From NCBI RefSeq assembly GCF_000337775.1, contig NZ_AOLQ01000069.1:372001-436000 (forward strand): a DNA stretch of 64,000 nt, given 5' to 3'. The position numbers and the translations under genes are program-made. The notes under the pieces were generated by a model, which had not been told where the DNA came from, did not search any database, and saw only the letters and a program-made list of their open reading frames with translations. Source of the DNA: Haloarcula vallismortis ATCC 29715. GTDB lineage: Archaea; Halobacteriota; Halobacteria; Halobacteriales; Haloarculaceae. This document shows positions 42,516 through 51,995 of this stretch, piece by piece; within the stretch, counting starts at the first letter, position 1, and each line of letters starts with the position of its first letter.

Positions 42516-44450
42516 TTACAGCCACTCGTCGAAGGAGTGGTGTTCGCGAGTCGCATCGATGTAGTCCCGCTGCATCGACTTGATGGCTGTCGAGAGGTCG
42601 TCGCCGCTGTCGAGGGATTCACGGACGCGGGCGATTTTCCAGTCGCTTGGGGTCATCCCGGCGTCGTATCGGGCTTCAATTGGGTCGAGGTACTCGTCAA
42701 TGCGGGTCTCCGAGACGCCCTGCTCGGCCAGTCCCAGACGGGCATACTGGAAAATCTCGTCGTAGATGTCGCCGTGATCGACCGTCCGTTCGCCCTCGGC
42801 TGTCACCCAGGACAGGTCCGCGTCGGAGCCGTCCCGTGCAGCGTTGTAGAAGCTCCGCCTGGCTTCCTGCCACGGCAGCTCCGCGGCGGGGTGGTCGGCG
42901 ACGACCAGCCCGCGGATGAGGCCGACCGTCAGCGCCTGCAGCCCGATCATGTCCTTCGCGTGAGGCTGGGTCGGGAGCGGACGGTACTCGATGCGGAGCG
43001 ACTTTTCAGTGCTGACTCCCTCGACCGGCGCTCCGCCGACGACACAGCGGAGCCAGCGCCAGTAGGTCCCGCGCTTGTGGTCGAACTCCCAGAACTCCTC
43101 GGCGAACCCGTTCCGGTCGTCGTCGTGCAAGAACTCTCGGAGGAACGGCGCGAACAGGTCGTCGTCGACGACGCGGCCGACAACGTCCGTCGTGCCGTCG
43201 AGGTCCCGCGGGACCCGGACTTTCGGATTCTCGCTGGTGTTGACCGACTGCTCGAAGGCCGCGATGCGGAGTTCGTGGTGCGTGTTGGCACAGAGCCACT
43301 CGCCGTCGGTGTCGTCGTACATATCCGCCGGCAGGAACGGCGAGTTCACCGAGAGCGCGAGCAGTGGTCCGAGCGTCCGTATCGCGGCGTTGTAGTACTC
43401 GGGGAACGCCTCGGCGTCGGGAATCTGGAGATGGGGCTGAATCGAGGTGGCCAGCGACTCGAACAGAATCGTCGGGAACGACCCGCTGTACCCCGGCACG
43501 TCGAACTCGATGGTGCCGCCGGCGCGGTCCAGCGCCTCGTTGTCCAGCGCCACGTATCTGGGGGCCTGCCGCATGTTGTCTGCGAGGACGACCCCGTCGC
43601 GGGTCTCGTGGGCCGAGAGGTACTGCTCGCTGCCCGCCTCGGGCGGGATGGTCCACATCGCGTCAAGGACGAGTTCGCAGTTGTGTTTGCTCGCCTGCTG
43701 GCGGGCCTGTTTCGTCTGCATCTCCACCGCCGTCGTCTGGACCTCCATCCCCGTCTCGTCGAAGCTGTTTGGCTCGGTGTTGACCTCGGCGTTGTGTCGG
43801 CCCAGTTCCTTGTTGGCCTCGCCCTCGAACACCACGTCGGGCAGGCGGGTCAGCCGCCCTTCCCAGTCCTCGGGGGCCATGTACGGCTCGTCGTTTTCGT
43901 CCTCGACGGACGACTCGACGGCCGGCTCGGACTCCTCCTCCGGCGTCTCCGGTTCGTCCTCGGCCAGCGGACTGTCCGGGTCAATGTCGAGTGACGGCCC
44001 TTCACCGGGGTCGAAAGCGTCGTCGACAGCGCCGCCACTCTGGTCTGACGGCTCGTCCGCTGCGGGCTCCAACGGGTCGCCCTCGTCTGGTTCGAGCGAC
44101 GCTTCGTTCCCACCGCTGGGTTCGAGCGACGCCCCACCACCGTTCTCCGGTTCGGCCGGCGCTTCGAGCGACCCGCTCCAGGCCGCGTCCCCCGACCCGC
44201 TCAGGTCGTCGTCGAGGTCTTCTTCAGCGACCTCCTCGCTGTCTTCGTCCTCGTCGGGTTCGGGCGGGTCCGGCTCCGCGTTGATTGCGTACAGCTCGAT
44301 CTCGAGTCCGACCGAGAACGCGTCGTTGTCGAACTCCCCGGCCTCGATGGCTTTCCGGAGCTGCATCGCCTGTTCGTCGACCCGTTCAGTGAACGCCGCG
44401 GCAGTCTCGTCAGCGAGCGACCGGGTCACCAGGTCGACGATATTGTCCAT
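42516..44450 (-). CDS. Glutamate-cysteine-ligase-like (GCS2-type) protein with long acidic insertion
   Basis: A 644-aa protein. The N-terminal FSVGLEIELYAIN (about residues 45-57) and later LGRHNAEVNTEPNS, GYSGSFPTILFESLA and RIEYRPLPTQPHAKDM match carboxylate-amine ligases of the GCS2 type, which make gamma-glutamylcysteine, the main low-mass thiol of many haloarchaea. Between about residues 58 and 195 there is an Asp/Glu/Pro/Ser-rich insertion with no fold, absent from usual family members. It is longer than the standard 350-400 aa. A 1-Cys peroxiredoxin follows 84 bp downstream. Catalytic activity is not shown. Confidence 0.8.
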   Translation of the reverse strand: MDNIVDLVTRSLADETAAAFTERVDEQAMQLRKAIEAGEFDNDAFSVGLEIELYAINAEPDPPEPDEDEDSEEVAEEDLDDDLSGSGDAAWSGSLEAPAEPENGGGASLEPSGGNEASLEPDEGDPLEPAADEPSDQSGGAVDDAFDPGEGPSLDIDPDSPLAEDEPETPEEESEPAVESSVEDENDEPYMAPEDWEGRLTRLPDVVFEGEANKELGRHNAEVNTEPNSFDETGMEVQTTAVEMQTKQARQQASKHNCELVLDAMWTIPPEAGSEQYLSAHETRDGVVLADNMRQAPRYVALDNEALDRAGGTIEFDVPGYSGSFPTILFESLATSIQPHLQIPDAEAFPEYYNAAIRTLGPLLALSVNSPFLPADMYDDTDGEWLCANTHHELRIAAFEQSVNTSENPKVRVPRDLDGTTDVVGRVVDDDLFAPFLREFLHDDDRNGFAEEFWEFDHKRGTYWRWLRCVVGGAPVEGVSTEKSLRIEYRPLPTQPHAKDMIGLQALTVGLIRGLVVADHPAAELPWQEARRSFYNAARDGSDADLSWVTAEGERTVDHGDIYDEIFQYARLGLAEQGVSETRIDEYLDPIEARYDAGMTPSDWKIARVRESLDSGDDLSTAIKSMQRDYIDATREHHSFDEWL

Positions 44451-44507
44451 GCTCGGTACTGTGTGGGTTCTTCCACTATAAGTGACCCGTCGTTGTCCGA
44501 CGGGGCG

Positions 44508-45020
44508 TTACTCGAAGAGGTCCTCGTGGCGGGCCGCGAGGTTGGCGTAATCGCCGGAGCTGAACGCCTCGAACACCTCGTTGGGGTCGATGGTGGTCTC
44601 GGACAGCGGCGTCACCGTGGCCGGGCTCCCGCGGACGAACGACTCCGCGGGCACCTCATAGCCCGGCGGGACGACCGTCCCCATGGCGACGATAGAGCCC
44701 TCACCAATGATGGCGTCGCTGACTGTCGAATTGAACCCGACGAGTGCCCCGTCGCGCACGCGAGCGTCGTTGAGGACAGCCCCGTGACCGACCATCACCT
44801 TCTCGCCGACGGTCGAGGCGTGGACGATTGCTCCGTCACCGATTGCCGATTCACGGCCTACCTCGACGGGGGCCACGTCGCCACGCAACACGACACCAGG
44901 CCAGACGTTTGCGTTCGGGCCGACGGTGACATCGCCCACCAGCGTTGCCTCGCGGCTGACGTGGGCGTATCCGTGGATATCTGGCGTAGCTCCTTCGAAG
45001 GCGTACTCTCGGCTGTCCAT
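44508..45020 (-). CDS. Gamma-carbonic-anhydrase-like hexapeptide protein
   Basis: A 170-aa left-handed beta-helix protein with hexapeptide repeats (VGDVTVGPNANVWPGVVLRGDVAPVEVG and GALVGFNSTVSDAIIGEGSIVAMGTVV). Compared with gamma-CA, GAIVHAS and VGHGA keep His ligands, but the third position, normally LHGC, is LNDA, so one zinc-binding His appears replaced by Asn. It may be an inactive or differently metallated homologue. A C-terminal tail (YANLAARHEDLFE) is typical of haloarchaeal members. Confidence 0.86.
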   Translation of the reverse strand: MDSREYAFEGATPDIHGYAHVSREATLVGDVTVGPNANVWPGVVLRGDVAPVEVGRESAIGDGAIVHASTVGEKVMVGHGAVLNDARVRDGALVGFNSTVSDAIIGEGSIVAMGTVVPPGYEVPAESFVRGSPATVTPLSETTIDPNEVFEAFSSGDYANLAARHEDLFE

Positions 45021-45129
45021 ACCGCCACCATCGTGTCGGCGGCTCGAAAAGATACCGGTCAGAACGGGGTGCGTCCGGTCGTATAGCCGCTTTCAAGCAC
45101 GGCCGTACCCCAGCTGCGTCTCATCCGAG

Positions 45130-45561
45130 CTACTCGATGTGGACGACGAGGACGGGGACGGGCGCGCTCTCGACGACGCGCTCGGTAACGCTCCCGAGAT
45201 TGGCGACCCGGTCTCGCCCGGTTCGACCGTGGGTTCCCATCACGATGAGGTCGATAGCCTCCTCTTCGGCGTAGTCGGTGATCGTCTTGTGTGGAATCCC
45301 TTCCGCCATGGTCGTGACGACATCGAGCCCGGACTCCTCGCCGCCGACGACGATGTCATCAAGCGCGACTTCGCCTTCTTCCTCCAGCGACTGGCGGACT
45401 TCGTCCTGATTGGCCTTGTCGGCTGCGACGTACAGCCGTCTGTCCACGACGTACAGCCCATGCAGGATCGCATCGTTGTCGCGCGCGATGGAGGTGGCGT
45501 GTGCGAGCGTCTCCGTCGTTCCCGAACTGCCGTCTGTGGCTACGAGCACCGAATCGTACAT
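45130..45561 (-). CDS. Universal stress protein (UspA family)
   Basis: A 143-aa single-domain UspA protein: SVLVATDGSSGTTETLAHA at the start, and near the end the ATP-binding pattern LIVMGTHGRTGRDRVANLGSVTERVV (G-2x-G-9x-G-S/T), so it probably binds ATP. It resembles the UspA domains of stress sensors and may serve in salt or starvation response. It is divergent from the next gene. Confidence 0.93.
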   Translation of the reverse strand: MYDSVLVATDGSSGTTETLAHATSIARDNDAILHGLYVVDRRLYVAADKANQDEVRQSLEEEGEVALDDIVVGGEESGLDVVTTMAEGIPHKTITDYAEEEAIDLIVMGTHGRTGRDRVANLGSVTERVVESAPVPVLVVHIE

Positions 45562-45743
45562 ATCCGGCTTCTCATGCGAACTGTGCCCACATAGTACTCC
45601 CTATCACGCTGACACGGTCCGTGACTGTCCAACCGATGGCGAAACCGCTTGATTCAGTTTCCGTCGTTCAGTGTATAACTGTTCTAACCATTATTTGTCA
45701 ACAGGAATACTTTTGCCGGTTGCTGTCCATTGATTCCTATACG

Positions 45744-46310
45744 ATGCAGGGGAGCACGCAGCCAGACGGCACACGGGCAGAATTGTACGTTCGTTCACTC
45801 CTGCCCGACGGGCACACGCAGCAACAGGCTGCGGTCATTGATCGACTCCAGGAGCTGTCCGACGCTGATGTTCTGTCAGATATCTCTGTTCAGGTCATCG
45901 GTCGACAGATACCGTCGACACCAGCAGAGGCACGGACCGAACTCGGGCTCTTCGCACTCAACCGAGTTAGCGTCTTTCAGGAGTGGGCAAAACACAACGA
46001 TTGTTCACTCGAACCCGCGTTTCAGGTTCGGTCGGTGGACGCTGAAATATCGGGAGAGCAGTACCGGGCACTCGTGTTCCCAGTCCAACTATTAGCCGAG
46101 TACGCCGGGTCGGAACTCAGGTGTGTAACGCCACACACGACCGAAGAGGGGACGGTCACCGTCATAGACCGGCTTACGATGCTCGAAGAAGAGGAGGAAC
46201 TGACACTCTCATCGCTGGAACGGGCAAGTGCGGCATGGCCGACAGCCCAGTCAGAGCTGCCGATGGCCGACACCGCCGACGAGGATTCGGACCCGCCGTT
46301 ACCGGAGTAA
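45744..46310 (+). CDS. Conserved haloarchaeal protein of unknown function
   Basis: A 188-aa protein with no transmembrane segment. It starts [51 protein letters not shown], an alpha/beta pattern, and has an acidic end ([11 protein letters not shown]). I recognise the sequence style as a haloarchaeal family without assigned function. The ATG at 45744 follows an ATACTTTTGC element at 45708-45717. A longer in-frame extension upstream lacks coding character. It sits between UspA and thrS. Confidence 0.65.
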   Translation: MQGSTQPDGTRAELYVRSLLPDGHTQQQAAVIDRLQELSDADVLSDISVQVIGRQIPSTPAEARTELGLFALNRVSVFQEWAKHNDCSLEPAFQVRSVDAEISGEQYRALVFPVQLLAEYAGSELRCVTPHTTEEGTVTVIDRLTMLEEEEELTLSSLERASAAWPTAQSELPMADTADEDSDPPLPE

Positions 46311-46368
46311 CGCCAGCGACGCCCGCGTCTCAATACACTTATCCCCGGCCGCCGTCGTATCCTCGGGT

Positions 46369-48297
46369 ATGAGTACGGTCACGGTCACGCTGCCCGACGG
46401 GACCCCCCTAGAGGTCGAGCGTGGCAGCACGGTCGAGGATGTCGCCTACGAAATTGGGCCAGGGCTAGGTGACGACACGGTCGCCGGCGTCGTCGACGGC
46501 GACCTTGTCGACAAACACACGCCGTTGACAGATGATGTCAAGCTCGAAATCGTCACCGAGAGCAGTGACGAGTACCTCGACGTGCTTCGTCACTCCGCCG
46601 CCCACGTCTTCGCGCAGGCCCTGCAGCGTCTTTACCCCGATGCCAAGCTCACAATCGGGCCGTGGACCGACAACGGGTTCTACTACGATATCACCGGCGT
46701 CGACATCGACGAGGACGACCTCGAAGATATCGAGGCCGAAGCCGAAGAGATAATCGAGGAAGACCTCGACATCGAGCGCGAACTCGTCGACCGCGACGAG
46801 GCCTTCGAACGCTACGAGGACAATCAGTTCAAACAGGACATCCTCGAAACCGAGGCCGCGGACGACGAAGAGGTCTCTTTCTACACGCAGGGTGAGTTCG
46901 AAGACCTCTGTCAGGGGCCCCACGTCGAATCGACCGGCGAAATCGGGGGCTTCGCCCTGCTCGAAATCTCCGCGGCCTTCTGGCGCGGCGAGGAAGACAA
47001 CGAGACGCTGACTCGCGTGTACGGGACCGCCTTCTCGACGGAAGACGCACTCGACGAGTTCCTCGAACAGCGCCGCAAGGCCGAGGAGCGCGACCACCGC
47101 AAGATCGGCCAGGAGATGGACCTGTTCTCCATCGACGAGACGACCGGGCCGGGGCTGCCGCTGTATGAACCCAACGGCAAGAAGATCCTCAACGAACTCT
47201 CGGACTACGTCGCCGGCCTCAACCGCGACGCGGGCTACGACGAGGTCGAGACGCCCCACGTCTTCCGCACCGAGCTGTGGAAGAAGTCGGGCCACTACGA
47301 GAACTACGTCGACGATATGTTCCTGCTCGACGTCAACGACGAGGAGTACGGCCTGAAGCCGATGAACTGCCCGGGCCACGCCACCATCTTCGAGCAGAAC
47401 TCCTGGAGCTACCGGGACCTGCCGGTGCGGTACTTCGAGGACGGGAAGGTCTACCGCAAGGAGCAACGGGGCGAACTCTCCGGGCTCTCCCGGACGTGGG
47501 CCTTTACCATCGACGACGGCCACCTGTTCGTTCGCCCAGACCAGATCGAAGAGGAGGTGCTGGCGACGGTCGACATCATCCTCGACACGCTGGACACGTT
47601 CAATCTGGACTACACCGTCCAGTTCGCCACGCGGCCCGAGAAGTCTGTCGGCGGCGACGAGATCTGGGAGAAAGCCGAATCTCAGCTCGAATCGGTCCTC
47701 GACGAGCAGGACATCGACTACGTCGTTGAGGAAGGCGACGGGGCCTTCTACGGCCCGAAGATCGACTTCGCCTTCGAAGACGCGCTGGGCCGCCACTGGG
47801 ATGGGCCGACCGTCCAGCTGGATTTCAACATGCCCGAGCGGTTCGACCTCTCCTACACCGGTGAGGACAACGAGGAACACCGTCCGGTGATGATCCACCG
47901 CGCGCTGTATGGCTCCTACGAGCGCTTTTTCATGGTGCTGACCGAGCACTACAACGGGAAGTTCCCGCCGTGGCTCGCCCCCGAGCAGATCCGCCTGCTC
48001 CCGGTCAGCGACGACAACATCGAGTACTGCGAGGAGATTCAGGACGAACTCGACGACTTCCGGGTCACCATCGAGGACCGCTCGTGGACCGTCGGCAAGA
48101 AGATCCAGCAGGCCCACGACGACCGTGTGCCCTACATGTGTGTCATCGGCGACAACGAGGAAGACGCCGGGACCATCTCGGTCCGGGACCGCAAGGAACG
48201 TGAAGAGAAGGATATCGACATCGCCGAGTTCCGTGACCACCTCGAAACCGAAGTCGAGCAGCAGCGGACCGCCGTGACGTTCCTCGCCGGCCGGTAG
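46369..48297 (+). CDS. thrS: Threonine-tRNA ligase
   Basis: Charges tRNA(Thr). The 642-aa protein has an N-terminal TGS domain ([29 protein letters not shown]), then an HxxxH editing domain ([21 protein letters not shown]), class II motifs ([52 protein letters not shown]), and a C-terminal anticodon-binding domain ([21 protein letters not shown]). This is the bacterial-type ThrRS with editing domain HxxxH, found in many haloarchaea. The long open frame on the other strand is a shadow. Confidence 0.97.
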   Translation: MSTVTVTLPDGTPLEVERGSTVEDVAYEIGPGLGDDTVAGVVDGDLVDKHTPLTDDVKLEIVTESSDEYLDVLRHSAAHVFAQALQRLYPDAKLTIGPWTDNGFYYDITGVDIDEDDLEDIEAEAEEIIEEDLDIERELVDRDEAFERYEDNQFKQDILETEAADDEEVSFYTQGEFEDLCQGPHVESTGEIGGFALLEISAAFWRGEEDNETLTRVYGTAFSTEDALDEFLEQRRKAEERDHRKIGQEMDLFSIDETTGPGLPLYEPNGKKILNELSDYVAGLNRDAGYDEVETPHVFRTELWKKSGHYENYVDDMFLLDVNDEEYGLKPMNCPGHATIFEQNSWSYRDLPVRYFEDGKVYRKEQRGELSGLSRTWAFTIDDGHLFVRPDQIEEEVLATVDIILDTLDTFNLDYTVQFATRPEKSVGGDEIWEKAESQLESVLDEQDIDYVVEEGDGAFYGPKIDFAFEDALGRHWDGPTVQLDFNMPERFDLSYTGEDNEEHRPVMIHRALYGSYERFFMVLTEHYNGKFPPWLAPEQIRLLPVSDDNIEYCEEIQDELDDFRVTIEDRSWTVGKKIQQAHDDRVPYMCVIGDNEEDAGTISVRDRKEREEKDIDIAEFRDHLETEVEQQRTAVTFLAGR

Positions 48298-48365
48298 CTC
48301 CGAATCGGCCCCTGTTCGCCGCGTTTGCCCTGTTAGACGGAAACTACTAATGTGGTTGTCTCGCG

Positions 48366-48821
48366 ATGGTTGAGTTCCACGTGTCGAAACCAACCGTCGA
48401 CCCAACGACTAGTGACCTCGCGACCGGTGGCCGCCTCCGTTCCGGCGCAAAAGCCCTCATCCGGTCGTCGGACCTGGTCCTGCTGGTCAGAGAGTACCAC
48501 GCCGACGGAACGCCGTTCTGGACGCTCCCCGGTGGCGGGATTCAGGCAGGTGAGGACGACCGGGAGGCGCTCGAACGCGAACTCGTCGAGGAACTTGGCT
48601 GTCGGAGTGTGATTCGCAAACCGGTAGCGACCGTCTACTACGCTCACCACAGTTGCTCGCAGACACTCTCAGCGTATCGTGTGTTCGGGTGTCAGTTGCT
48701 GGACCAACCCACTCCGAACGCCGCGGAGGGGGTTCAGGCCGCTCGTTGGGTCCCGCCGGAATCGCCGCCGGAACAGACGCTGCCGCAAGTCCGGTGGGTA
48801 CTGCGGACCCACTACTGGTGA
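48366..48821 (+). CDS. NUDIX hydrolase
   Basis: A 151-aa protein with the Nudix box GGGIQAGEDDREALERELVEELG (about residues 57-79), including REL and EE of the metal site. The remainder has the usual alpha-beta-alpha pattern. The substrate, a nucleoside diphosphate linked to X, is unknown. The gene ends immediately before an open frame that looks like the C-terminus of another, broken gene. Confidence 0.93.
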   Translation: MVEFHVSKPTVDPTTSDLATGGRLRSGAKALIRSSDLVLLVREYHADGTPFWTLPGGGIQAGEDDREALERELVEELGCRSVIRKPVATVYYAHHSCSQTLSAYRVFGCQLLDQPTPNAAEGVQAARWVPPESPPEQTLPQVRWVLRTHYW

Positions 48822-48825
48822 CTGA

Positions 48826-48993
48826 TGTCAAGACGACGAGCCGAACGCGGCGGCACTCCGGACCGAGGCAGTCGAGACGCAGGTGTGTCCGGGCACGTCG
48901 GTCACCGTCCCGGTGATGGTTACACCACCGTCGCAGGGGGCGAAATCCGAGACGCTGGAACTGACGACGACTGACTGGCTCATTCAGGGGTGA
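48826..48993 (+). pseudogene. C-terminal remnant of a beta-rich (probably secreted) protein
   Basis: An open frame of 55 codons without a plausible start, beginning after a TGA at 48823-48825 and ending at TGA 48991-48993. It reads with good coding character: ALRTEAVETQVCPGTSVTV, PVMVTPPSQGAKSETLEL and TTTDWLIQG, a beta-sandwich-like end typical of haloarchaeal envelope proteins. The missing N-terminal part suggests a truncated gene, perhaps lost when the NUDIX gene was placed beside it. Confidence 0.4.
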
Positions 48994-49041
48994 CGCCGCC
49001 CCGGCCGGGGGCTTTTCTGCCTGGCAGGAGTCCGGGACGGT

Positions 49042-50088
49042 GTGTCATCTACCTCGCCGGACGGCCAGTCGAGCGACACCATGCGGGAGCGCGCCGATGG
49101 TGACACCCGACTCCTCTGGCTCCTCCTCGATGCGGACCGCTGGCTCGTCACCGCCCTCCTCTCGGCTGTCCTATTCTGTGGTATCCTCGTGGTCGGGCTC
49201 TTGCACCCCACACCAGCCCCGACGCTGCTGACCCGCGGCGACCCGGTGGAAACGCTGTTTCAGGCGCTCATTACGGGGACGATAACCGCCGTGACGCTGG
49301 TCCTGACGCTGAGCCAGCTCGTCCTGTCACAGGAACTCGGCGCGGTCGGCGACCAGCGCGAGCGGATGGACGGCGCGATGCGGTTCCGTGCGGACGTGGC
49401 CGATGCCGTCGACACGCCGGTCAGTCCGGCGGAGCCCTCGGCGTTCCTCCGGTCGCTGGTCCGCGGGACGGCCGAACGGGCCGAGAACGCTCAGGACGCC
49501 GTCGATGCAACCACGCTCGACGCTGACCTGACGGCGTTGCTCTCAAGCTATCTTGAGGCCGTCCGGGGCAACGCCGACGTGGTCACCGACCAACTCGAAG
49601 GCGGGACCTTCGGGGAGTTCGATGTCATCAGGGCCGCACTGAACTACAACTACTCCTGGAAGCTGTACGCCGGTCGGCGCATCCGGATGTCCTACGCCGA
49701 CGAGCTCACCGACGAGATCGACGACTCGCTTGCGGAACTCGTCGAGACGCTCGAACTGTTCGGTCCGGCCCGGGAACACTTCAAGACGCTGTACTTCCAG
49801 TGGGAGCTGTCGAACCTCTCCCGGACGTTGCTGTACGTCGCCATTCCGGCGCTGACCGTCGCCGTCACCTCGTTGCTGTTCCTCGATGTGCAGGACCTCG
49901 TCGGCGTTACTGCCGGCGTGCCCGACATGTTGTGGGTCCTCGCGCTGGCGACGACGGCTTCGGTGCTACCCTTCACTGTCCTGCTGTCGTACATCCTCCG
50001 CATCGTCACGATAACGAAGCGGACGCTCGCTATCGGCCCCTTCATCCTCCGGGAGACGGACCGGAGCGTCGACGTCGACTGGGAGTGA
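49042..50088 (+). CDS. Haloarchaeal membrane protein with four helices
   Basis: A 348-aa protein with two N-terminal spans (ALLSAVLFCGILVVGLLHP, LFQALITGTITAVTLVLTLSQLVLS) and two C-terminal spans (TLLYVAIPALTVAVTSLLFL, VLALATTASVLPFTVLLSYILRI), separated by a long cytosolic helical region (about 95-255). It begins with GTG at 49042; the ATG at 49081 (MRERADGD) is an alternative. No recognised domain. It precedes the lipid kinase gene by 49 bp on the same strand. Confidence 0.75.
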   Translation: MSSTSPDGQSSDTMRERADGDTRLLWLLLDADRWLVTALLSAVLFCGILVVGLLHPTPAPTLLTRGDPVETLFQALITGTITAVTLVLTLSQLVLSQELGAVGDQRERMDGAMRFRADVADAVDTPVSPAEPSAFLRSLVRGTAERAENAQDAVDATTLDADLTALLSSYLEAVRGNADVVTDQLEGGTFGEFDVIRAALNYNYSWKLYAGRRIRMSYADELTDEIDDSLAELVETLELFGPAREHFKTLYFQWELSNLSRTLLYVAIPALTVAVTSLLFLDVQDLVGVTAGVPDMLWVLALATTASVLPFTVLLSYILRIVTITKRTLAIGPFILRETDRSVDVDWE

Positions 50089-50137
50089 CGACGGCACACC
50101 ACCACGGTATAAGTGCCGGAATGGACTCGGTAGTAGT

Positions 50138-51040
50138 ATGCAGATCGGCTCGCGTCGGTGTATCCTCAATCCCGCCAGCGGCGACGGCGAGCACGCCGAC
50201 TACGTGCCGCGGCTGATGGCGGCGCGCGGGTTCAAGGTGTACGAGACCGAGAGTGAGGGCGATGCGGTCGAACTCGGCCGCGAGGCCGGTAAGGCCGAGG
50301 CCTCGGAGGTCGCCGTCTGTGGCGGGGATGGGACGGTGAACGAGGTCGTCCGCGGACTCAACGACGCCGGCCACCTCGACTCGGTGACGCTGAGTGTCAT
50401 CCCGGCCGGGACGGCGAACCTCCTCGCGGGGAACGTCGGCATCAGGGACATCGAGCACGGCGTCGAGGTCGCCGATACCGGCGACACCCGACCCGTTGAC
50501 GTAGGCGTCGCCGACAACGAGCCCTTCCTCGTCTCCTGTATCGCCGGGCTCCCCGCCGACGCCAGCGTCTCGACTCCCAGTGACCTCAAAGAGCGGTTCG
50601 GCACGTTGTCGTTTCTGCTCACCGGGGCGCAGGAGGCGCTGCGCTTCGACGGGCTCGATATTACTATCGCGGCCGTCGGCGAGGACGGGCCGTTCACATG
50701 GTCGGGCGAGGCGACGTGTCTGCTGGTGGGCAACGCCCGCAAGTTCGTCGCTGAGGGCGGGCAGGCGAACATGGAAGACGGACTGCTCGACGTCGCTATC
50801 GTCGAACAGATGCCCGCCGGAAATCTGGTCGCTGAGGCCATCGGTCAGCGCCTGCTGGCGCTCGACACCGACGGGGTGACCCACGTCCGGGCGGACGAAA
50901 TCACCGTCGACGGACACGGTGCGAAACTCACGTTCAGCCGCGACGGCGAACTCAGCACGCACGAGACGCTGTCGCTGTCGGTGCGCGAGACCGCACTGAC
51001 CCTGCGAGTCGGTCCGGGCTACGAGCCAAACCCGAAGTAA
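50138..51040 (+). CDS. Diacylglycerol/lipid kinase family protein (YegS-like)
   Basis: A 300-aa DAGK-catalytic-domain protein. VAVCGGDGTVNEVVRGL (about residues 62-78) contains the GGDGT nucleotide motif. IPAGTANLLAGNVGI and the later acidic block DGLLDVAIVEQMP match YegS/DgkB proteins. In haloarchaea such enzymes may phosphorylate ether-lipid diols or polyprenols. It lies 49 bp after a membrane-protein gene on the same strand. Confidence 0.9.
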   Translation: MQIGSRRCILNPASGDGEHADYVPRLMAARGFKVYETESEGDAVELGREAGKAEASEVAVCGGDGTVNEVVRGLNDAGHLDSVTLSVIPAGTANLLAGNVGIRDIEHGVEVADTGDTRPVDVGVADNEPFLVSCIAGLPADASVSTPSDLKERFGTLSFLLTGAQEALRFDGLDITIAAVGEDGPFTWSGEATCLLVGNARKFVAEGGQANMEDGLLDVAIVEQMPAGNLVAEAIGQRLLALDTDGVTHVRADEITVDGHGAKLTFSRDGELSTHETLSLSVRETALTLRVGPGYEPNPK

Positions 51041-51092
51041 CCGCCGACGCTACGCGTATAGAACATCTGGCGGGGACCGGCCGCCGGCTGGC

Positions 51093-51935
51093 TTACTTCT
51101 CGTCTTCTTTCAGCTCGTCCAGCTCCGACTCGACCTCGCTCTCGTCGACGTCGACCTGCGTACTCTCGTCGGTGAGTTCCTGCTCCAGTTCGGCCTCGGA
51201 GACGTCCGAGTCGGTCGATTCGCTATCGCCGTCTTCGGCTTTCCCCATCTCGGCTTTCAGCGTGTCGAGTTCGGCGTCGACTGACCCTTTCTGTCGGACC
51301 TCCTCGAGCTCCCGCTCAAGCGAACTCTCGTCCGATATCTGACTTTCGAGGACGCCGTCCTCGCGGAGTTCGTCCATCGCCTGCGAGCGGGCCTCCATGT
51401 CCTCGGTGCGTTCCTCCGCACGCTCGATGGCTTGATTGATGTCCTGCATCTCGTCGCCCGCACCGGTCATCGCCTCGTTGACGCGCGCCGACGCCTTGGC
51501 GGCCTCGTGGCGAGCCTTCATCGTCTCTTTTTTCGTGCGGAACTGCTCGATCTGCTTCTGGAGTTCGTCTTTCTGCTCGACCAGCTGGTCCTGCTGGTTC
51601 TGTAAGTCCTGTATCTGGCCCTCCAGATCCTCGATCTGGCTCATCTTCTGTTTTTTCTTTTCCAGCGCCTGACGAGCGAGGTCTTCGCGGTCCTGCTCGA
51701 CGGCCTGACGCGCCTGTTCATTGTGCTTTTCGACGTTCTCTTCGAGGCGACGCTTCTGGATTTCCAGTCGTTTTTTCTGAGTCGTCAGGTCCGCGATGCC
51801 CTGCTTGACATCCTGCAGTTCGTCACGCAACTGCTCGTAGCTGTAGTCGAGGGTCTCTGTCGGGTCCTCCGCTCGGTTCAGGACGGCGTTGAGCTTCGAG
51901 CGGATGACGTACGACGCGCGCGAGAGGATTCCCAT
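51093..51935 (-). CDS. pspA: PspA/IM30 family membrane-stress protein
   Basis: A 280-aa coiled-coil protein beginning MGILSRASYVIRSKLNAVLNRAEDPTETLDYSYEQLRDEL, the PspA signature, with long heptad helices to about residue 200 and an acidic C-terminal tail (ESTDSDVSEAELEQEL). PspA binds damaged membranes and maintains the proton gradient. A TTAAATTT element 30 bp upstream, shared with the divergent hydrolase gene, is its TATA box. Confidence 0.94.
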   Translation of the reverse strand: MGILSRASYVIRSKLNAVLNRAEDPTETLDYSYEQLRDELQDVKQGIADLTTQKKRLEIQKRRLEENVEKHNEQARQAVEQDREDLARQALEKKKQKMSQIEDLEGQIQDLQNQQDQLVEQKDELQKQIEQFRTKKETMKARHEAAKASARVNEAMTGAGDEMQDINQAIERAEERTEDMEARSQAMDELREDGVLESQISDESSLERELEEVRQKGSVDAELDTLKAEMGKAEDGDSESTDSDVSEAELEQELTDESTQVDVDESEVESELDELKEDEK

Positions 51936-51959
51936 GTATGCGCATTGGTCCCTCCAACC

Positions 51960-51967
51960 TTAAATTT
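51960..51967. promoter_or_regulatory. Shared TATA element for divergent pspA and the alpha/beta hydrolase
   Basis: TTAAATTT contains the palindrome AAATTT. It is about 30 bp from the pspA ATG (51935) on one strand and about 32 bp from the hydrolase ATG (51996) on the other, so one site could serve both genes. Confidence 0.55.
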
Positions 51968-51995
51968 CTTACAGAGGTATGACGAGTGAACACGC

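Noticed and set aside
46465-48405. Long minus-strand open frame opposite thrS
   Set aside because: It is the antisense of a certain threonyl-tRNA synthetase; in GC-rich genomes such frames stay open. The residues show no domain.
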